From: Enorma burkinafasonensis
GTDB lineage: Bacteria; Actinomycetota; Coriobacteriia; Coriobacteriales; Coriobacteriaceae
Reading direction: 5' to 3'
DNA length: 64,000 nucleotides
NCBI RefSeq assembly: GCF_902150035.1
Contig: NZ_LR597509.1
Location: 1 to 64,000 of the forward strand
The translations under genes and the position numbers were made by a program. Below the pieces are notes generated by a model. That model was not told the DNA's origin. It searched no databases and saw only the letters and a list, made by a program, of their open reading frames with translations. Below are positions 8,778 through 16,144 of the stretch, in pieces (the first letter of the stretch is position 1; each line of letters starts with the position of its first letter).

Positions 8778-10370
8778 ATGGCAGACCAGCGATTCTCGAA
8801 ACGGTTGGCGAGTGCTCTCGAGCAGGCGGGCATGAAGCAGGCCGATCTGATCCACGCCGCCGCCGAGCAGGGCAAGAAGCTCGGCAAGAGCCAGGTGAGC
8901 CAGTACGTGAGCGGCAAGACGGTGCCGCGCCGCGACGTCATGGAGCTGCTCGCCTCCCTTTTGGGGGTGAGTGCCGCCTGGCTGTCGGGGGAGGAGGACG
9001 CGCCCCGCGCGGCTGCCGCCGCCCAGGTGCCGCACGGTCCGTCCCCGCAGGAGGGCGGCAAGGCGCCCACGACACCCGCGCGAGCTAGCGCGCGGCCTGC
9101 GACCGCGCCTCAGGCACCTGCGACCACCGTCTCGACCCCAGGGAGTACCACCATGCGCCAGTTCAACAAATCATCCAAGCTCGACAACGTCCTCTACGAC
9201 GTCCGCGGCCCCGTTGCCGACGAGGCCGCCCGCATGGAGAGCGAGGGCCTGCGCATCCTCAAGCTCAACATCGGCAACCCCGCGCCGTTCGGCTTCCGCA
9301 CTCCGGACGAGGTCGTGCAGGACATGCGCCAGCAGCTGCCCGACTGCGAGGGCTACTCCGACTCGCGCGGGCTCTTCTCCGCGCGCAAGGCCATCATGCA
9401 GTACGCCCAGATCAAGGGCCTGCCCAACGTCTCCATGGACGGCATCTACACGGGCAACGGCGTCTCGGAGCTCATCCAGCTGTGCATGAACGCGCTGCTC
9501 GACAACGGCGACGAGATCTTGATCCCGAGCCCGGACTACCCGCTCTGGACCGCGTGCGCCACGCTCGCCGGCGGCACGCCCGTGCACTATGTCTGCGACG
9601 AGGAGGCCGAGTGGAACCCTGATGTCGCCGACATCGAGAAGAAGGTCACCGCCCGCACGAAGGCCATCGTCATCATCAACCCCAACAACCCCACGGGCGC
9701 CGTCTACCCGCGCGAGATCCTGGAGCAGATCGTCGAGATCGCCCGGCGCCACCAGCTCATGATCTTCTCTGACGAGATCTACGACCGCCTGTGCATGGAC
9801 GGCGTCGAGCACATCTCGATCGCCTCGCTCGCGCCCGACCTGCCGTGCGTCACGTTCTCGGGCCTCTCGAAGTCGCACATGATCGCCGGCTACCGCATCG
9901 GCTGGATGGTCCTCTCGGGCGACAAGCGCTGCATGAGCGACTTCATCTACGGCATCAACATGCTCTCGAACATGCGTCTGTGCTCGAACGTGCCCGCGCA
10001 GTCAATCGTGCAGACCGCGCTCGGCGGGCACCAGAGCGTGAAGGGGTACGTCGCGCCCGGCGGCCGCGTGTATGAGCAGCGCAACTTCGTCTACGAGCGC
10101 CTGAACGCCATCGACGGCATCACCGCGGTGAAGCCCAAGGCCGCGTTCTACATCTTCCCCAAGATGGACGTCAAGAAGTTCAACATCACCGATGACGAGC
10201 AGTTCGCGCTCGACCTGCTGCACCAGAAGCGCATCCTCATCACGCGCGGCGGCGGCTTCAACTGGGGCGCGCCGGACCACTTCCGCATCGTGTACCTGCC
10301 GCGCATGGAGGTCCTGCGCGAGGCCATGGACGACCTCGCCGACTTCTTCGCGCACTACCGCCAGAGCTGA
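8778..10370 (+). CDS. XRE helix-turn-helix fused to AlaA-type alanine aminotransferase
   Basis: 530 residues from ATG 8778 (GGCGGAG upstream). Residues 1-70 are an XRE/Cro helix-turn-helix (KQADLIHAAAEQG, KSQVSQYVSGKTVP). Residues about 75-125 are a Pro/Ala linker. From about 130 the protein is a fold-type I PLP aminotransferase closely matching E. coli AlaA: KSSKLDNVLYDVRGP, LNIGNPAPFGF, NPNNPTGAVY, and SGLSKSHMIAGYRIGW with the PLP lysine. AlaA makes alanine from pyruvate using glutamate. The fusion suggests a regulator that senses PLP or substrate, or an enzyme that controls its own gene through the GTTCAA array. A 22-bp-arm hairpin follows the stop. Confidence 0.88.
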   Translation: MADQRFSKRLASALEQAGMKQADLIHAAAEQGKKLGKSQVSQYVSGKTVPRRDVMELLASLLGVSAAWLSGEEDAPRAAAAAQVPHGPSPQEGGKAPTTPARASARPATAPQAPATTVSTPGSTTMRQFNKSSKLDNVLYDVRGPVADEAARMESEGLRILKLNIGNPAPFGFRTPDEVVQDMRQQLPDCEGYSDSRGLFSARKAIMQYAQIKGLPNVSMDGIYTGNGVSELIQLCMNALLDNGDEILIPSPDYPLWTACATLAGGTPVHYVCDEEAEWNPDVADIEKKVTARTKAIVIINPNNPTGAVYPREILEQIVEIARRHQLMIFSDEIYDRLCMDGVEHISIASLAPDLPCVTFSGLSKSHMIAGYRIGWMVLSGDKRCMSDFIYGINMLSNMRLCSNVPAQSIVQTALGGHQSVKGYVAPGGRVYEQRNFVYERLNAIDGITAVKPKAAFYIFPKMDVKKFNITDDEQFALDLLHQKRILITRGGGFNWGAPDHFRIVYLPRMEVLREAMDDLADFFAHYRQS

Positions 10371-10421
10371 CGTCGCGACTGTAGCCGAGAGTCTGCCCCG
10401 TTATCGAGGCTGTAGGAAAAC

Positions 10422-10487
10422 CTGCGGGCAGGATTTAGCAGGAGAGGGGCCATATAGAAGCCGTTTCCTGCTAAAATCCGCCCGCAG
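10422..10487. repeat. REP-like palindromic element, copy 1
   Basis: Arms 10422-10443 and 10466-10487 match at 20 of 22 positions (CTGCGGGC...AGCAGGA with TCCTGCT...GCCCGCAG). The right arm and flank share over 20 of 29 bases with a second palindrome at 54274-54343, so this belongs to a dispersed repeat family. It lies 51 bases after the aminotransferase stop and could also act as its terminator. Confidence 0.6.
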
Positions 10488-10647
10488 ATTCGGTTCGGGT
10501 GAAATGCAGTGCCGTTCCCGCGAGGCGGAAGCTGCGATCGCCACCGTGCAGGTCGCAAACGCGAAAAAACCGGTGCTTGTTTCGCGGCCCTGCATGCGTC
10601 ATAGTTGACGCAACGCGGCAAGCGGCCGCTGGGAGCGAGGAGCAGCC

Positions 10648-11118
10648 ATGTCGGAGAAGCGCAACGACGTCATCACCTGGGACGAGTTCTTCATGCGGGT
10701 CGCCGTGGCGGCGAGCATGCGCAGCAAGGATCCCAACACGCAGGTGGGTGCCTGCATCGCCGACACCAACAACCGCATCCTCTCGGTGGGCTACAACGGC
10801 ACGCCCTCCGCGCTGAACGACGACGACTTCCCGTGGGGCGTCTCGGACGACCCGCTCCACGACAAGCACGGCTACGTGGTCCACGCCGAGGCGAACGCCG
10901 TCCTCAACTACCGCGGCTCGCTCAAGGACATGGGCGGCGCGACCATCTACGTGACGCTCTTCCCCTGCAACGAGTGCGCGAAGATCCTGGCGCAGGTGGG
11001 CATCGGCGAGGTGGTCTACCTCGACGACAAGTACGAGGGCACCGAGGACAACCTCATCTCCAAGCGCATCCTCGACTCGTGCGGGATCCATTTCCGGGGG
11101 ATGAGCCTCGCAGGCTAG
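10648..11118 (+). CDS. dCMP deaminase family protein
   Basis: 156 residues; ATG 10648 with GGAGCGAGGAG upstream. Zinc-dependent cytidine deaminase signatures are present: HAEANAVLNY (zinc-ligand His and catalytic Glu) near residue 80, and PCNECAK (two zinc-ligand cysteines) near 106. The opening TWDEFFMRVAVAASMRSKDP and the NTQVGACI segment are typical of dCMP deaminases (ComEB-like), which deaminate dCMP to dUMP for thymidylate synthesis. Length is standard. An unrelated ORF begins 34 bases downstream. Confidence 0.9.
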   Translation: MSEKRNDVITWDEFFMRVAVAASMRSKDPNTQVGACIADTNNRILSVGYNGTPSALNDDDFPWGVSDDPLHDKHGYVVHAEANAVLNYRGSLKDMGGATIYVTLFPCNECAKILAQVGIGEVVYLDDKYEGTEDNLISKRILDSCGIHFRGMSLAG

Positions 11119-11152
11119 GACCGTCTGCGCCGGCTTCGTGTTAGGGGGCGTG

Positions 11153-12325
11153 GTGCTCGAAAGCGATTTTTTCACCTATCTGGTGCGGGACAGGGGGCTT
11201 AGCCCGGCGTCGGCGGAATCCTCGCTCTCGCGCTGCAAGCGCCTTGAGCGATACGAGGGCGATCTTGACAAGCTTCATGAGCGCGACGGGCTCGGCTCGT
11301 TGATCGCGAGCCTGGTCTATTCGACTGAGGATGAGAGCCAGGGCCGGAAGCCGCGGCATCACGTTCCCATCAAGGGGAACGTGCGCACGGGCACGGCCTC
11401 GCTCAAGAATGCCGCCGTCCTCTACCGAGATTTCCGCAACGGGGTAACAGAATCTAGTCGGCCTCGGGCACGACGCCCGGCAGGCGTCTCCGGGAACCAT
11501 ACCATTCCAGGCAATGCTGAGAGCCGTCGCAACGAGCGGGCGGACTGGCCGGAGTGGCCCTTGCCATCGCATGACGACGCGCGGATCCTTGCATCCCTGG
11601 TCGCTCGGTACACGAGGTTTCTCGATCCGGAAATCGTGGAAGCGCTCGCCAAAGATAACGAGCGGCACGCGCCGGAATGGCGTTTCCGCTTGGAGGCGTG
11701 CGGGGTCGATCCCGACCTGTACCTCTGGGAGGGTTCCGCATGCGCCTTTCCAGGCGTCCGGCGTCATTCGGGAACTAAAGAAATCGAAGCGTTTCGCCAC
11801 GGATCCGTCGAGGCTGCATCGCTGAGCGATGCCGTGAAGCTCGATGACAACTCGTACCCTAAGCAGCTGTGGGCATTCCTCTTCACGGGATGGGCCTTTG
11901 GCAAGATAGGGCCGAACGGCTACGCGCTGGCACATCTTCTTGACCATAAGGGTGGCGAGCGATTCGGGCGCGAGGTCGTGGCCGCGAATGGATCGCCTTG
12001 CCTGCGCGCGGTTCCCGGGCTCTTCACCGCTCCGAGCAACACCGCTTATATTTGCAAGAGCCTCTTGGATCCAACCGATTTCTCGAGCAGCTTGCGTGCC
12101 CTGCTGCAACGAAGGGCGAGGAGCCTGTACGGGGATGTATGCGCCCTGCTGCCTCCGGGGTACGGTCTGGCGCCCTTCGAGCCAGACGAATGGGATGTCG
12201 GTGAGTTCGAGTGGTGCGAGCCGTTGGGTGATCTCGGCAGAATGGAGGAGTTCCTCGCCTGGCGTTCAATGGAGCTCGATCGGTTGTTCGACACATATTG
12301 CCGGACGAACGTATGGGATGTGTAG
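11153..12325 (+). CDS. Unrecognised protein with integrase-like N-terminal helices
   Basis: About 390 residues; GTG 11153 is preferred (TTAGGGGG upstream), though GTG 11138 and 11150 share the frame. Residues 1-95 (FFTYLVRDRGLSPASAES, then SLKNAAVLYRDF) resemble the SAM-like core-binding domain of tyrosine recombinases, but the catalytic R-H-R-Y domain is absent. The C-terminal half has YALAHLLDHK followed by GLFTAPSNTAYICK, a histidine-and-NT pattern reminiscent of some HNH nucleases; this is weak. Base composition is lower in GC than the flanking genes, suggesting transfer. The next small gene starts three bases after its stop. Confidence 0.6.
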   Translation: MLESDFFTYLVRDRGLSPASAESSLSRCKRLERYEGDLDKLHERDGLGSLIASLVYSTEDESQGRKPRHHVPIKGNVRTGTASLKNAAVLYRDFRNGVTESSRPRARRPAGVSGNHTIPGNAESRRNERADWPEWPLPSHDDARILASLVARYTRFLDPEIVEALAKDNERHAPEWRFRLEACGVDPDLYLWEGSACAFPGVRRHSGTKEIEAFRHGSVEAASLSDAVKLDDNSYPKQLWAFLFTGWAFGKIGPNGYALAHLLDHKGGERFGREVVAANGSPCLRAVPGLFTAPSNTAYICKSLLDPTDFSSSLRALLQRRARSLYGDVCALLPPGYGLAPFEPDEWDVGEFEWCEPLGDLGRMEEFLAWRSMELDRLFDTYCRTNVWDV

Positions 12326-12328
12326 CAT

Positions 12329-12511
12329 ATGAGATTCATAGACTGGAACGGTGACGGCTGCGTCGATGGGCGCGATGTCGCAATCGATGTTGCCCGAGGC
12401 GAGGAGCCCGTGCAGAGGCGGGGCCAAACCGGAGGACATCTCGGATGCACGGGAACAGCGGTCGCGCTGGCGCTCCCTATCGCAGGTTTCGTTCTGTATC
12501 TTCTGTTGTAA
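12329..12511 (+). CDS. Small EF-hand/dockerin-like membrane protein
   Basis: 60 residues, ATG three bases after the preceding stop. Residues 5-17 (DWNGDGCVDGRDV) fit the calcium-binding loop Dx[ND]xDGxxDxxD of dockerin-type EF hands. The last about 20 residues are a hydrophobic helix (TAVALALPIAGFVLYLLL). Reality as a gene is supported by the coherent loop, the terminal helix and coupling to the upstream ORF. The role is unknown; a membrane-anchored calcium-responsive peptide is speculation. The following gap to 12699 shows no gene. Confidence 0.5.
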   Translation: MRFIDWNGDGCVDGRDVAIDVARGEEPVQRRGQTGGHLGCTGTAVALALPIAGFVLYLLL

Positions 12512-12699
12512 ACCGCGGGCAGGACGCGGAGTCTGCGTCGGTCTATCTTTACCAATCCCTTACATGCCTTTAACACTCGTACGGTTTCGCGCGGGTAGAT
12601 TTGTGCCAACAGATGGGAAGCATGGGTTCCGCGGCGAGATGGCGTGATGGCCGATCTCGTGCGTCCATGGTATCGAGGTCTGGCGAAAGCGAGGTCGGT

Positions 12700-13212
12700 A
12701 TGGATGCGCTGAATGCGATTATCGGTCCGCGCGAGAGCGAGTTCACCGGGCTCAAGGGCCAGGTGCTCCGGTATGTGGGTGCGGCGTTCTTCCTCACGGT
12801 GTTCGGCCTGTTCGCCGTGGCCGCGGGCAATCGGCACGAGGGCATCGTCTTCATCACGGACCCGCTGTCCGATGTGCTCTTCGCCTGCGCGGTCGCGCTC
12901 TACCCGCTCGTCACCTGCTGGCGCCACCTCGCCAAGATGACGGCGGCCTACCGCGCCGGTGAGCCGTTCGAGCTCGCGGGCGTGGTGCTCGCGCTCTACG
13001 GCCGCGACGAGGCCGAGCGCGTGCAGGTCGAGCGTTCTGCGGTGCTCGAGCGCCATGAGCTCGTGGCGGCGATGCGCGCCGAGGGAACGGACGAGGTCAT
13101 CGCGCGGTTCGGCCGCGACGGGGCCTACCGGATGTGCCGCACGTTCTACGTGGCGGTCATCGCGGTCTCGGCGGCGGCGTTCGCGTTCATGCTCGTGGTG
13201 GCGCCGTTCTAG
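12700..13212 (+). CDS. Small two- or three-helix membrane protein, unknown
   Basis: 170 residues from ATG 12700; the frame is open from 12601 but lacks protein-like sequence before 12700. Hydrophobic helices lie at about residues 25-47 (YVGAAFFLTVFGLFAVAAG), 58-75 (VLFACAVALYPLV) and 150-168 (FYVAVIAVSAAAFAFMLVV). The soluble middle is charged and helical (VVLALYGRDEAERVQVERS). I do not recognise the family. Confidence 0.65.
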   Translation: MDALNAIIGPRESEFTGLKGQVLRYVGAAFFLTVFGLFAVAAGNRHEGIVFITDPLSDVLFACAVALYPLVTCWRHLAKMTAAYRAGEPFELAGVVLALYGRDEAERVQVERSAVLERHELVAAMRAEGTDEVIARFGRDGAYRMCRTFYVAVIAVSAAAFAFMLVVAPF

Positions 13213-13449
13213 CCCATCGCGTGCCGCAGCGCCCGCTGCCCTCGCCTCCGCGCGTGCCGTATCGCGGCCGGGCATGGGGGACGGCGCGGTGCGGATTGTC
13301 CAGCTTTCGTGGTCGCACAGATTGTGCAGCCCGTTGACGTGCGCGACCTCTACACTGAGGTGCGCACGTTTTCGTGCACGGCCGAGAGGCCTCAAGATGG
13401 CGGGGCGGTCGAGCCCCATGACAGACGCCGGAAGGCGCAGGAGGAACGC

Positions 13450-14457
13450 ATGTCTGAGTACAGCGAGATCGAGAACATGGAAGAGAACGACGCTATGGAG
13501 ACGGCCGCGGAAGCTGCCGTCGAGGTTGAGCTCGAGGGCGACGACATCGAGGTCGCCATCGAGGACGACGAGGACGGCATCGAGTCCGAGATCGAGGAGG
13601 GCGACGAGGAGGCAGAGCTTCCCGCCGAGGACCTCGATGAGGTGCTGTTCGACAAGGTGAACCGCGCGGCGCGCCTGCTGCGCAACCGCAAGGCGGCTCT
13701 CGCCGACGAGGCTGCCGAGGAGGCCGAGCGCACCAAGGATCTGGTCCGCGCCCTCAAGCTCCTCGACCTCAAGCCCCGTATGGAGGAGAAGGAGATGGCC
13801 GACCTTCTGGGCATGCGCCTGCGCCTGCTCAACGAGCTGCTGATCGAGGCCGAGAAGAACGATATCGTGGGCCGCATCGAGCCCGAGGACGGCGACATGC
13901 GCAAGATCGTCGTCTTCGCGAGCGAGGACGCGGTCGAGCTGGCCGAGGCCCGCGGCGACCGCCGCAAGAAGCTCGTGCCGCAGCTCTCGTCCGATTCCGC
14001 CCGCTCCATGATCGAGCTGCTCGATGAGATCATCGACCCGCTCGTCGAGATGGGCTGCGAGAAGGAGCGCGAGGAGCGCGGCGGCGACCGCGGCGGGCGT
14101 GGCGGCTTCGGCGGCCGTGACGACCGCGGCGGGCGCGGCGGCGACCGTGGCGGCCGTGGCTTCGGTGGCCGCGGCGGCGACCGCGGCGACCGTGGTGGCC
14201 GTGGCGGCTTCGGCGGGCGCGGCGGCGATCGCGGCGGCTTCGGCGGTCGTGGTGGCGACCGCGGTGGCCGTGGCGGCTTCGGTGGGCGTGACGACCGTGG
14301 TGGCCGCGGCGGTTACGGTGACCGCGGCGGGCGCGGTGGCTTCGGCGGCGACCGCGGCGGCCGTGGTGGCCGTGGCGGCTTCGGCGGCCGTGACGACCGC
14401 GGCGGGCGCGGCGGCTTCGGCGGCCGCGGCGGCGATCGCGGCGGCAACCGCTGGTAA
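13450..14457 (+). CDS. Acidic winged-helix protein with long C-terminal RGG repeat tail
   Basis: 335 residues from ATG 13450 (GGAGGAACGC upstream). Residues 1-60 are strongly acidic. Residues about 90-150 (LLDLKPRMEEKEMADLLGMRLRLLNELLIEAEKND is the region, 13757-13861) form a MarR-like winged helix, and the helices continue to about 205. From about 207 to the end the chain is repeats of RGG, RGGFGGR and GGRGGDRGG. Such RGG boxes bind RNA and promote condensates in eukaryotic and a few bacterial RNA-binding proteins. RNA binding or RNA-dependent regulation is therefore the likely role, by inference. A clear terminator follows at 14499. Confidence 0.8.
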   Translation: MSEYSEIENMEENDAMETAAEAAVEVELEGDDIEVAIEDDEDGIESEIEEGDEEAELPAEDLDEVLFDKVNRAARLLRNRKAALADEAAEEAERTKDLVRALKLLDLKPRMEEKEMADLLGMRLRLLNELLIEAEKNDIVGRIEPEDGDMRKIVVFASEDAVELAEARGDRRKKLVPQLSSDSARSMIELLDEIIDPLVEMGCEKEREERGGDRGGRGGFGGRDDRGGRGGDRGGRGFGGRGGDRGDRGGRGGFGGRGGDRGGFGGRGGDRGGRGGFGGRDDRGGRGGYGDRGGRGGFGGDRGGRGGRGGFGGRDDRGGRGGFGGRGGDRGGNRW

Positions 14458-14498
14458 GCCGACCCGCAGCCGGACCTGCGGCTACATAGCTCGATAGG

Positions 14499-14529
14499 GA
14501 AGGGCCGTTGCTCGCGCAGCGGCCCTTTC
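14499..14529 (+). terminator. Rho-independent terminator of the RGG protein gene
   Basis: GAAGGGCCG at 14499 pairs with CGGCCCTTT ending at 14528 around a short loop, 42 bases after the stop codon. Confidence 0.75.
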
Positions 14530-14550
14530 GCATAGCTACGGCAAGCGGCA

Positions 14551-14612
14551 CTGCCAAAAGTTCCGCCTTAAAAATGGCAACTCTGCCAGAAGTTCCACAT
14601 GAAAAATGGCAA
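14551..14612. repeat. Tandem 30-bp direct repeat, each copy TGCCA...TGGCA
   Basis: Copies at 14551-14580 and 14583-14612 share ctgcca[a/g]aagttcc and aaaaatggcaa. Each unit begins with TGCCA and ends with TGGCA, so each can also fold on itself. They lie between two convergent terminators. Confidence 0.6.
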
Positions 14613-14630
14613 ACCACCTGCTCAAGGCAC

Positions 14631-14669
14631 AAGAAAAGGGCGCACGTCCCAGCGGAACGCGCGCCCTTG
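14631..14669 (-). terminator. Rho-independent terminator of the rubrerythrin gene
   Basis: On the minus strand AAGGGCGCGCGT pairs with ACGTGCGCCCTT and is followed by TTCTTG, about 30 bases after the rubrerythrin stop. Confidence 0.7.
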
Positions 14670-14697
14670 CATACCAGAGGGGTATGTGCGCCGGAGC

Positions 14698-15258
14698 TTA
14701 GCCGAAGTAGCGCTTGAGCAGGCCGGCGAACGCCTTGCCGTGACGGGCCTCGTCGCGGGCCATCTCGTGCACGGTGTCGTGGATGGCATCGAGGCCGGCG
14801 GCCTTGGCACGCTTGGCGAGGTCGAACTTGCCGGCGGTGGCGCCGTTCTCGGCCTCGACGCGCATCTCGAGGTTCTTCTTGGTGGAGTCGGTCACGACCT
14901 CGCCGAGGAGCTCGGCGAACTTGGCGGCGTGCTCAGCCTCCTCATAGGCGGCCTTCTCCCAGTACAGGCCGATCTCGGGGTAGCCCTCGCGGTGCGCGAC
15001 GCGCGCCATGGCGAGGTACATGCCCACCTCGGAGCACTCGCCCTCGAAGTTGGCGCGCAGGTCGGCCACGATGTCCTCGGAGACCTCGGGGAGCTTGCCG
15101 ACGCCCACGACGTGCTCGGCGGCCCAGGTCATCTCGGTCTCGGACTGCTTGATGAAGCGGTCGCCGGAGACGCCGCACTGGGGGCACTTGAAATCGGCGG
15201 GCAGCTCCTCGCCGTCGAACTCCTCAACGTAACCGCAAACGGGGCAAACGAACTTCAT
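14698..15258 (-). CDS. Reverse rubrerythrin (rubredoxin-ferritin order)
   Basis: 186 residues. Residues 1-35 are a rubredoxin iron site ([10 protein letters not shown]...CPQCG); residues 45-186 are a ferritin-like four-helix di-iron domain ([30 protein letters not shown] carry the Glu/His ligands). Classical rubrerythrin has the rubredoxin domain at the C-terminus; here it is at the N-terminus, as in clostridial reverse rubrerythrins that reduce H2O2 and O2 to water in anaerobes. The ribosome site AAGGAGT precedes the ATG. Confidence 0.93.
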   Translation of the reverse strand: MKFVCPVCGYVEEFDGEELPADFKCPQCGVSGDRFIKQSETEMTWAAEHVVGVGKLPEVSEDIVADLRANFEGECSEVGMYLAMARVAHREGYPEIGLYWEKAAYEEAEHAAKFAELLGEVVTDSTKKNLEMRVEAENGATAGKFDLAKRAKAAGLDAIHDTVHEMARDEARHGKAFAGLLKRYFG

Positions 15259-15360
15259 GGTGTACTCCTTCGTACGTGGGCGATGCGTCGCGTCGGTGCG
15301 TCCCGGGCGCGGCGCGCTGTGATGCCTATTATGCCGAAATGCTCCCTGTCAGATAGCATA

Positions 15361-15377
15361 TTAGGACAGATTCCTAA
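15361..15377. promoter_or_regulatory. Palindrome TTAGGA-N5-TCCTAA
   Basis: Perfect 6-bp inverted repeat 103 bases upstream of the divergent rubrerythrin start. It is placed where a redox repressor might bind, but no factor can be named from sequence. Confidence 0.35.
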
Positions 15378-15403
15378 AAGAGCGCAGTTCCTTCACAGTA
15401 AGT

Positions 15404-15535
15404 TTGCCGAGGAAAACTGCACGCGACGGCTTCGGCAAACCTGCCCGGGGCGCCTCCGGCACCGGCTGCTGCATCGTTGTCGGCGCGTTCGCCGGGCTGT
15501 TCCTCATGGCCCTATTAATCAGCTGCGGAGCATAG
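15404..15535 (+). CDS. Possible small membrane peptide
   Basis: A 43-codon frame from TTG 15404 ends with a hydrophobic helix (CIVVGAFAGLFLMALLI) after a basic Gly-rich segment. The frame is open from about 15367. There is no good ribosome site and no ATG, so this is a tentative call. It runs opposite to the two flanking genes. Confidence 0.25.
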   Translation: MPRKTARDGFGKPARGASGTGCCIVVGAFAGLFLMALLISCGA

Positions 15536-15553
15536 GCGGGTTGCGCTGCGGGT

Positions 15554-15964
15554 CTAGATGACGATCCCGTTGCAGTGGTCGACCTCGTGCTGGATGATCT
15601 GGGCGGTATATCCCGTGAACGACTGGGTCTGCGGCGCGAACGCGCCGTCGAGGTAGCGGACCTTGATGCGCCGGAAGCGCGTCGCCGCGCGCACGCCCGT
15701 GAGCGAGAGGCAGCCCTCCTCCGTCCGGTACTCCTGGGCGCCCTCGATGACCTCGGGGTTGTACATGAGCAGCTGCCGGTCGCCATCCTGAACGACGATG
15801 ATGCGCTTGCGCACGCCGATCATGTTGGCCGCCATGCCTACGCATTCGTGGCTGTGCGCGGTGAGGGTGTCGAGCAGGTCCTGCCCGATGGGGGCATCCT
15901 CAGGCGTCGCCTCCTCGCTGGGAAGCCGCAGCAGCAACGGTGAGGTGACGATCGGCCGTATCAT
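15554..15964 (-). CDS. def: Peptide deformylase family protein
   Basis: 136 residues from ATG 15964 (GGAG upstream); an upstream ATG at 15988 lacks a site. Deformylase motifs are present: VGMAANMIG (motif 1, with Asn where GxGxAAxQ has Gln), EGCLS (motif 2, metal cysteine) and HEVDH (motif 3, two metal histidines and catalytic Glu). The enzyme removes formyl from nascent protein N-termini. The Gln-to-Asn change is seen in a shorter deformylase-like branch, so activity is likely but not certain. Confidence 0.85.
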   Translation of the reverse strand: MIRPIVTSPLLLRLPSEEATPEDAPIGQDLLDTLTAHSHECVGMAANMIGVRKRIIVVQDGDRQLLMYNPEVIEGAQEYRTEEGCLSLTGVRAATRFRRIKVRYLDGAFAPQTQSFTGYTAQIIQHEVDHCNGIVI

Positions 15965-16082
15965 GCGCGCTCCAAACCACGGGTTCAATCGTCCGCATTA
16001 TGTCATATCGAGCGAGGCTGGTCTTCCCGACATAGTGCGTGCTTGCTTCGAGAGAGTTGGGTGGCGGAAAGTCTGCGATCCA

Positions 16083-16135
16083 CATAGAACATATGATCGA
16101 TCGATACAATGGGCCGATCGATCATATGTTCTATG
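16083..16135. promoter_or_regulatory. 21-bp perfect inverted repeat with four GATC sites before the R-M gene
   Basis: Arms 16083-16103 and 16115-16135 are perfect complements around an 11-base spacer. Each arm holds GATCGATC, i.e. two copies of the presumed recognition site of the enzyme encoded next. The right arm ends nine bases before the start codon, so it could be a methylation-sensitive operator and a translation-blocking RNA hairpin. Confidence 0.75.
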
Positions 16136-16144
16136 GAGTGGCCC

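Noticed and set aside
14074-14454. Possible CRISPR or tandem DNA repeat
   Set aside because: The periodicity follows RGG codons in an intact frame; there are no uniform repeats and spacers.
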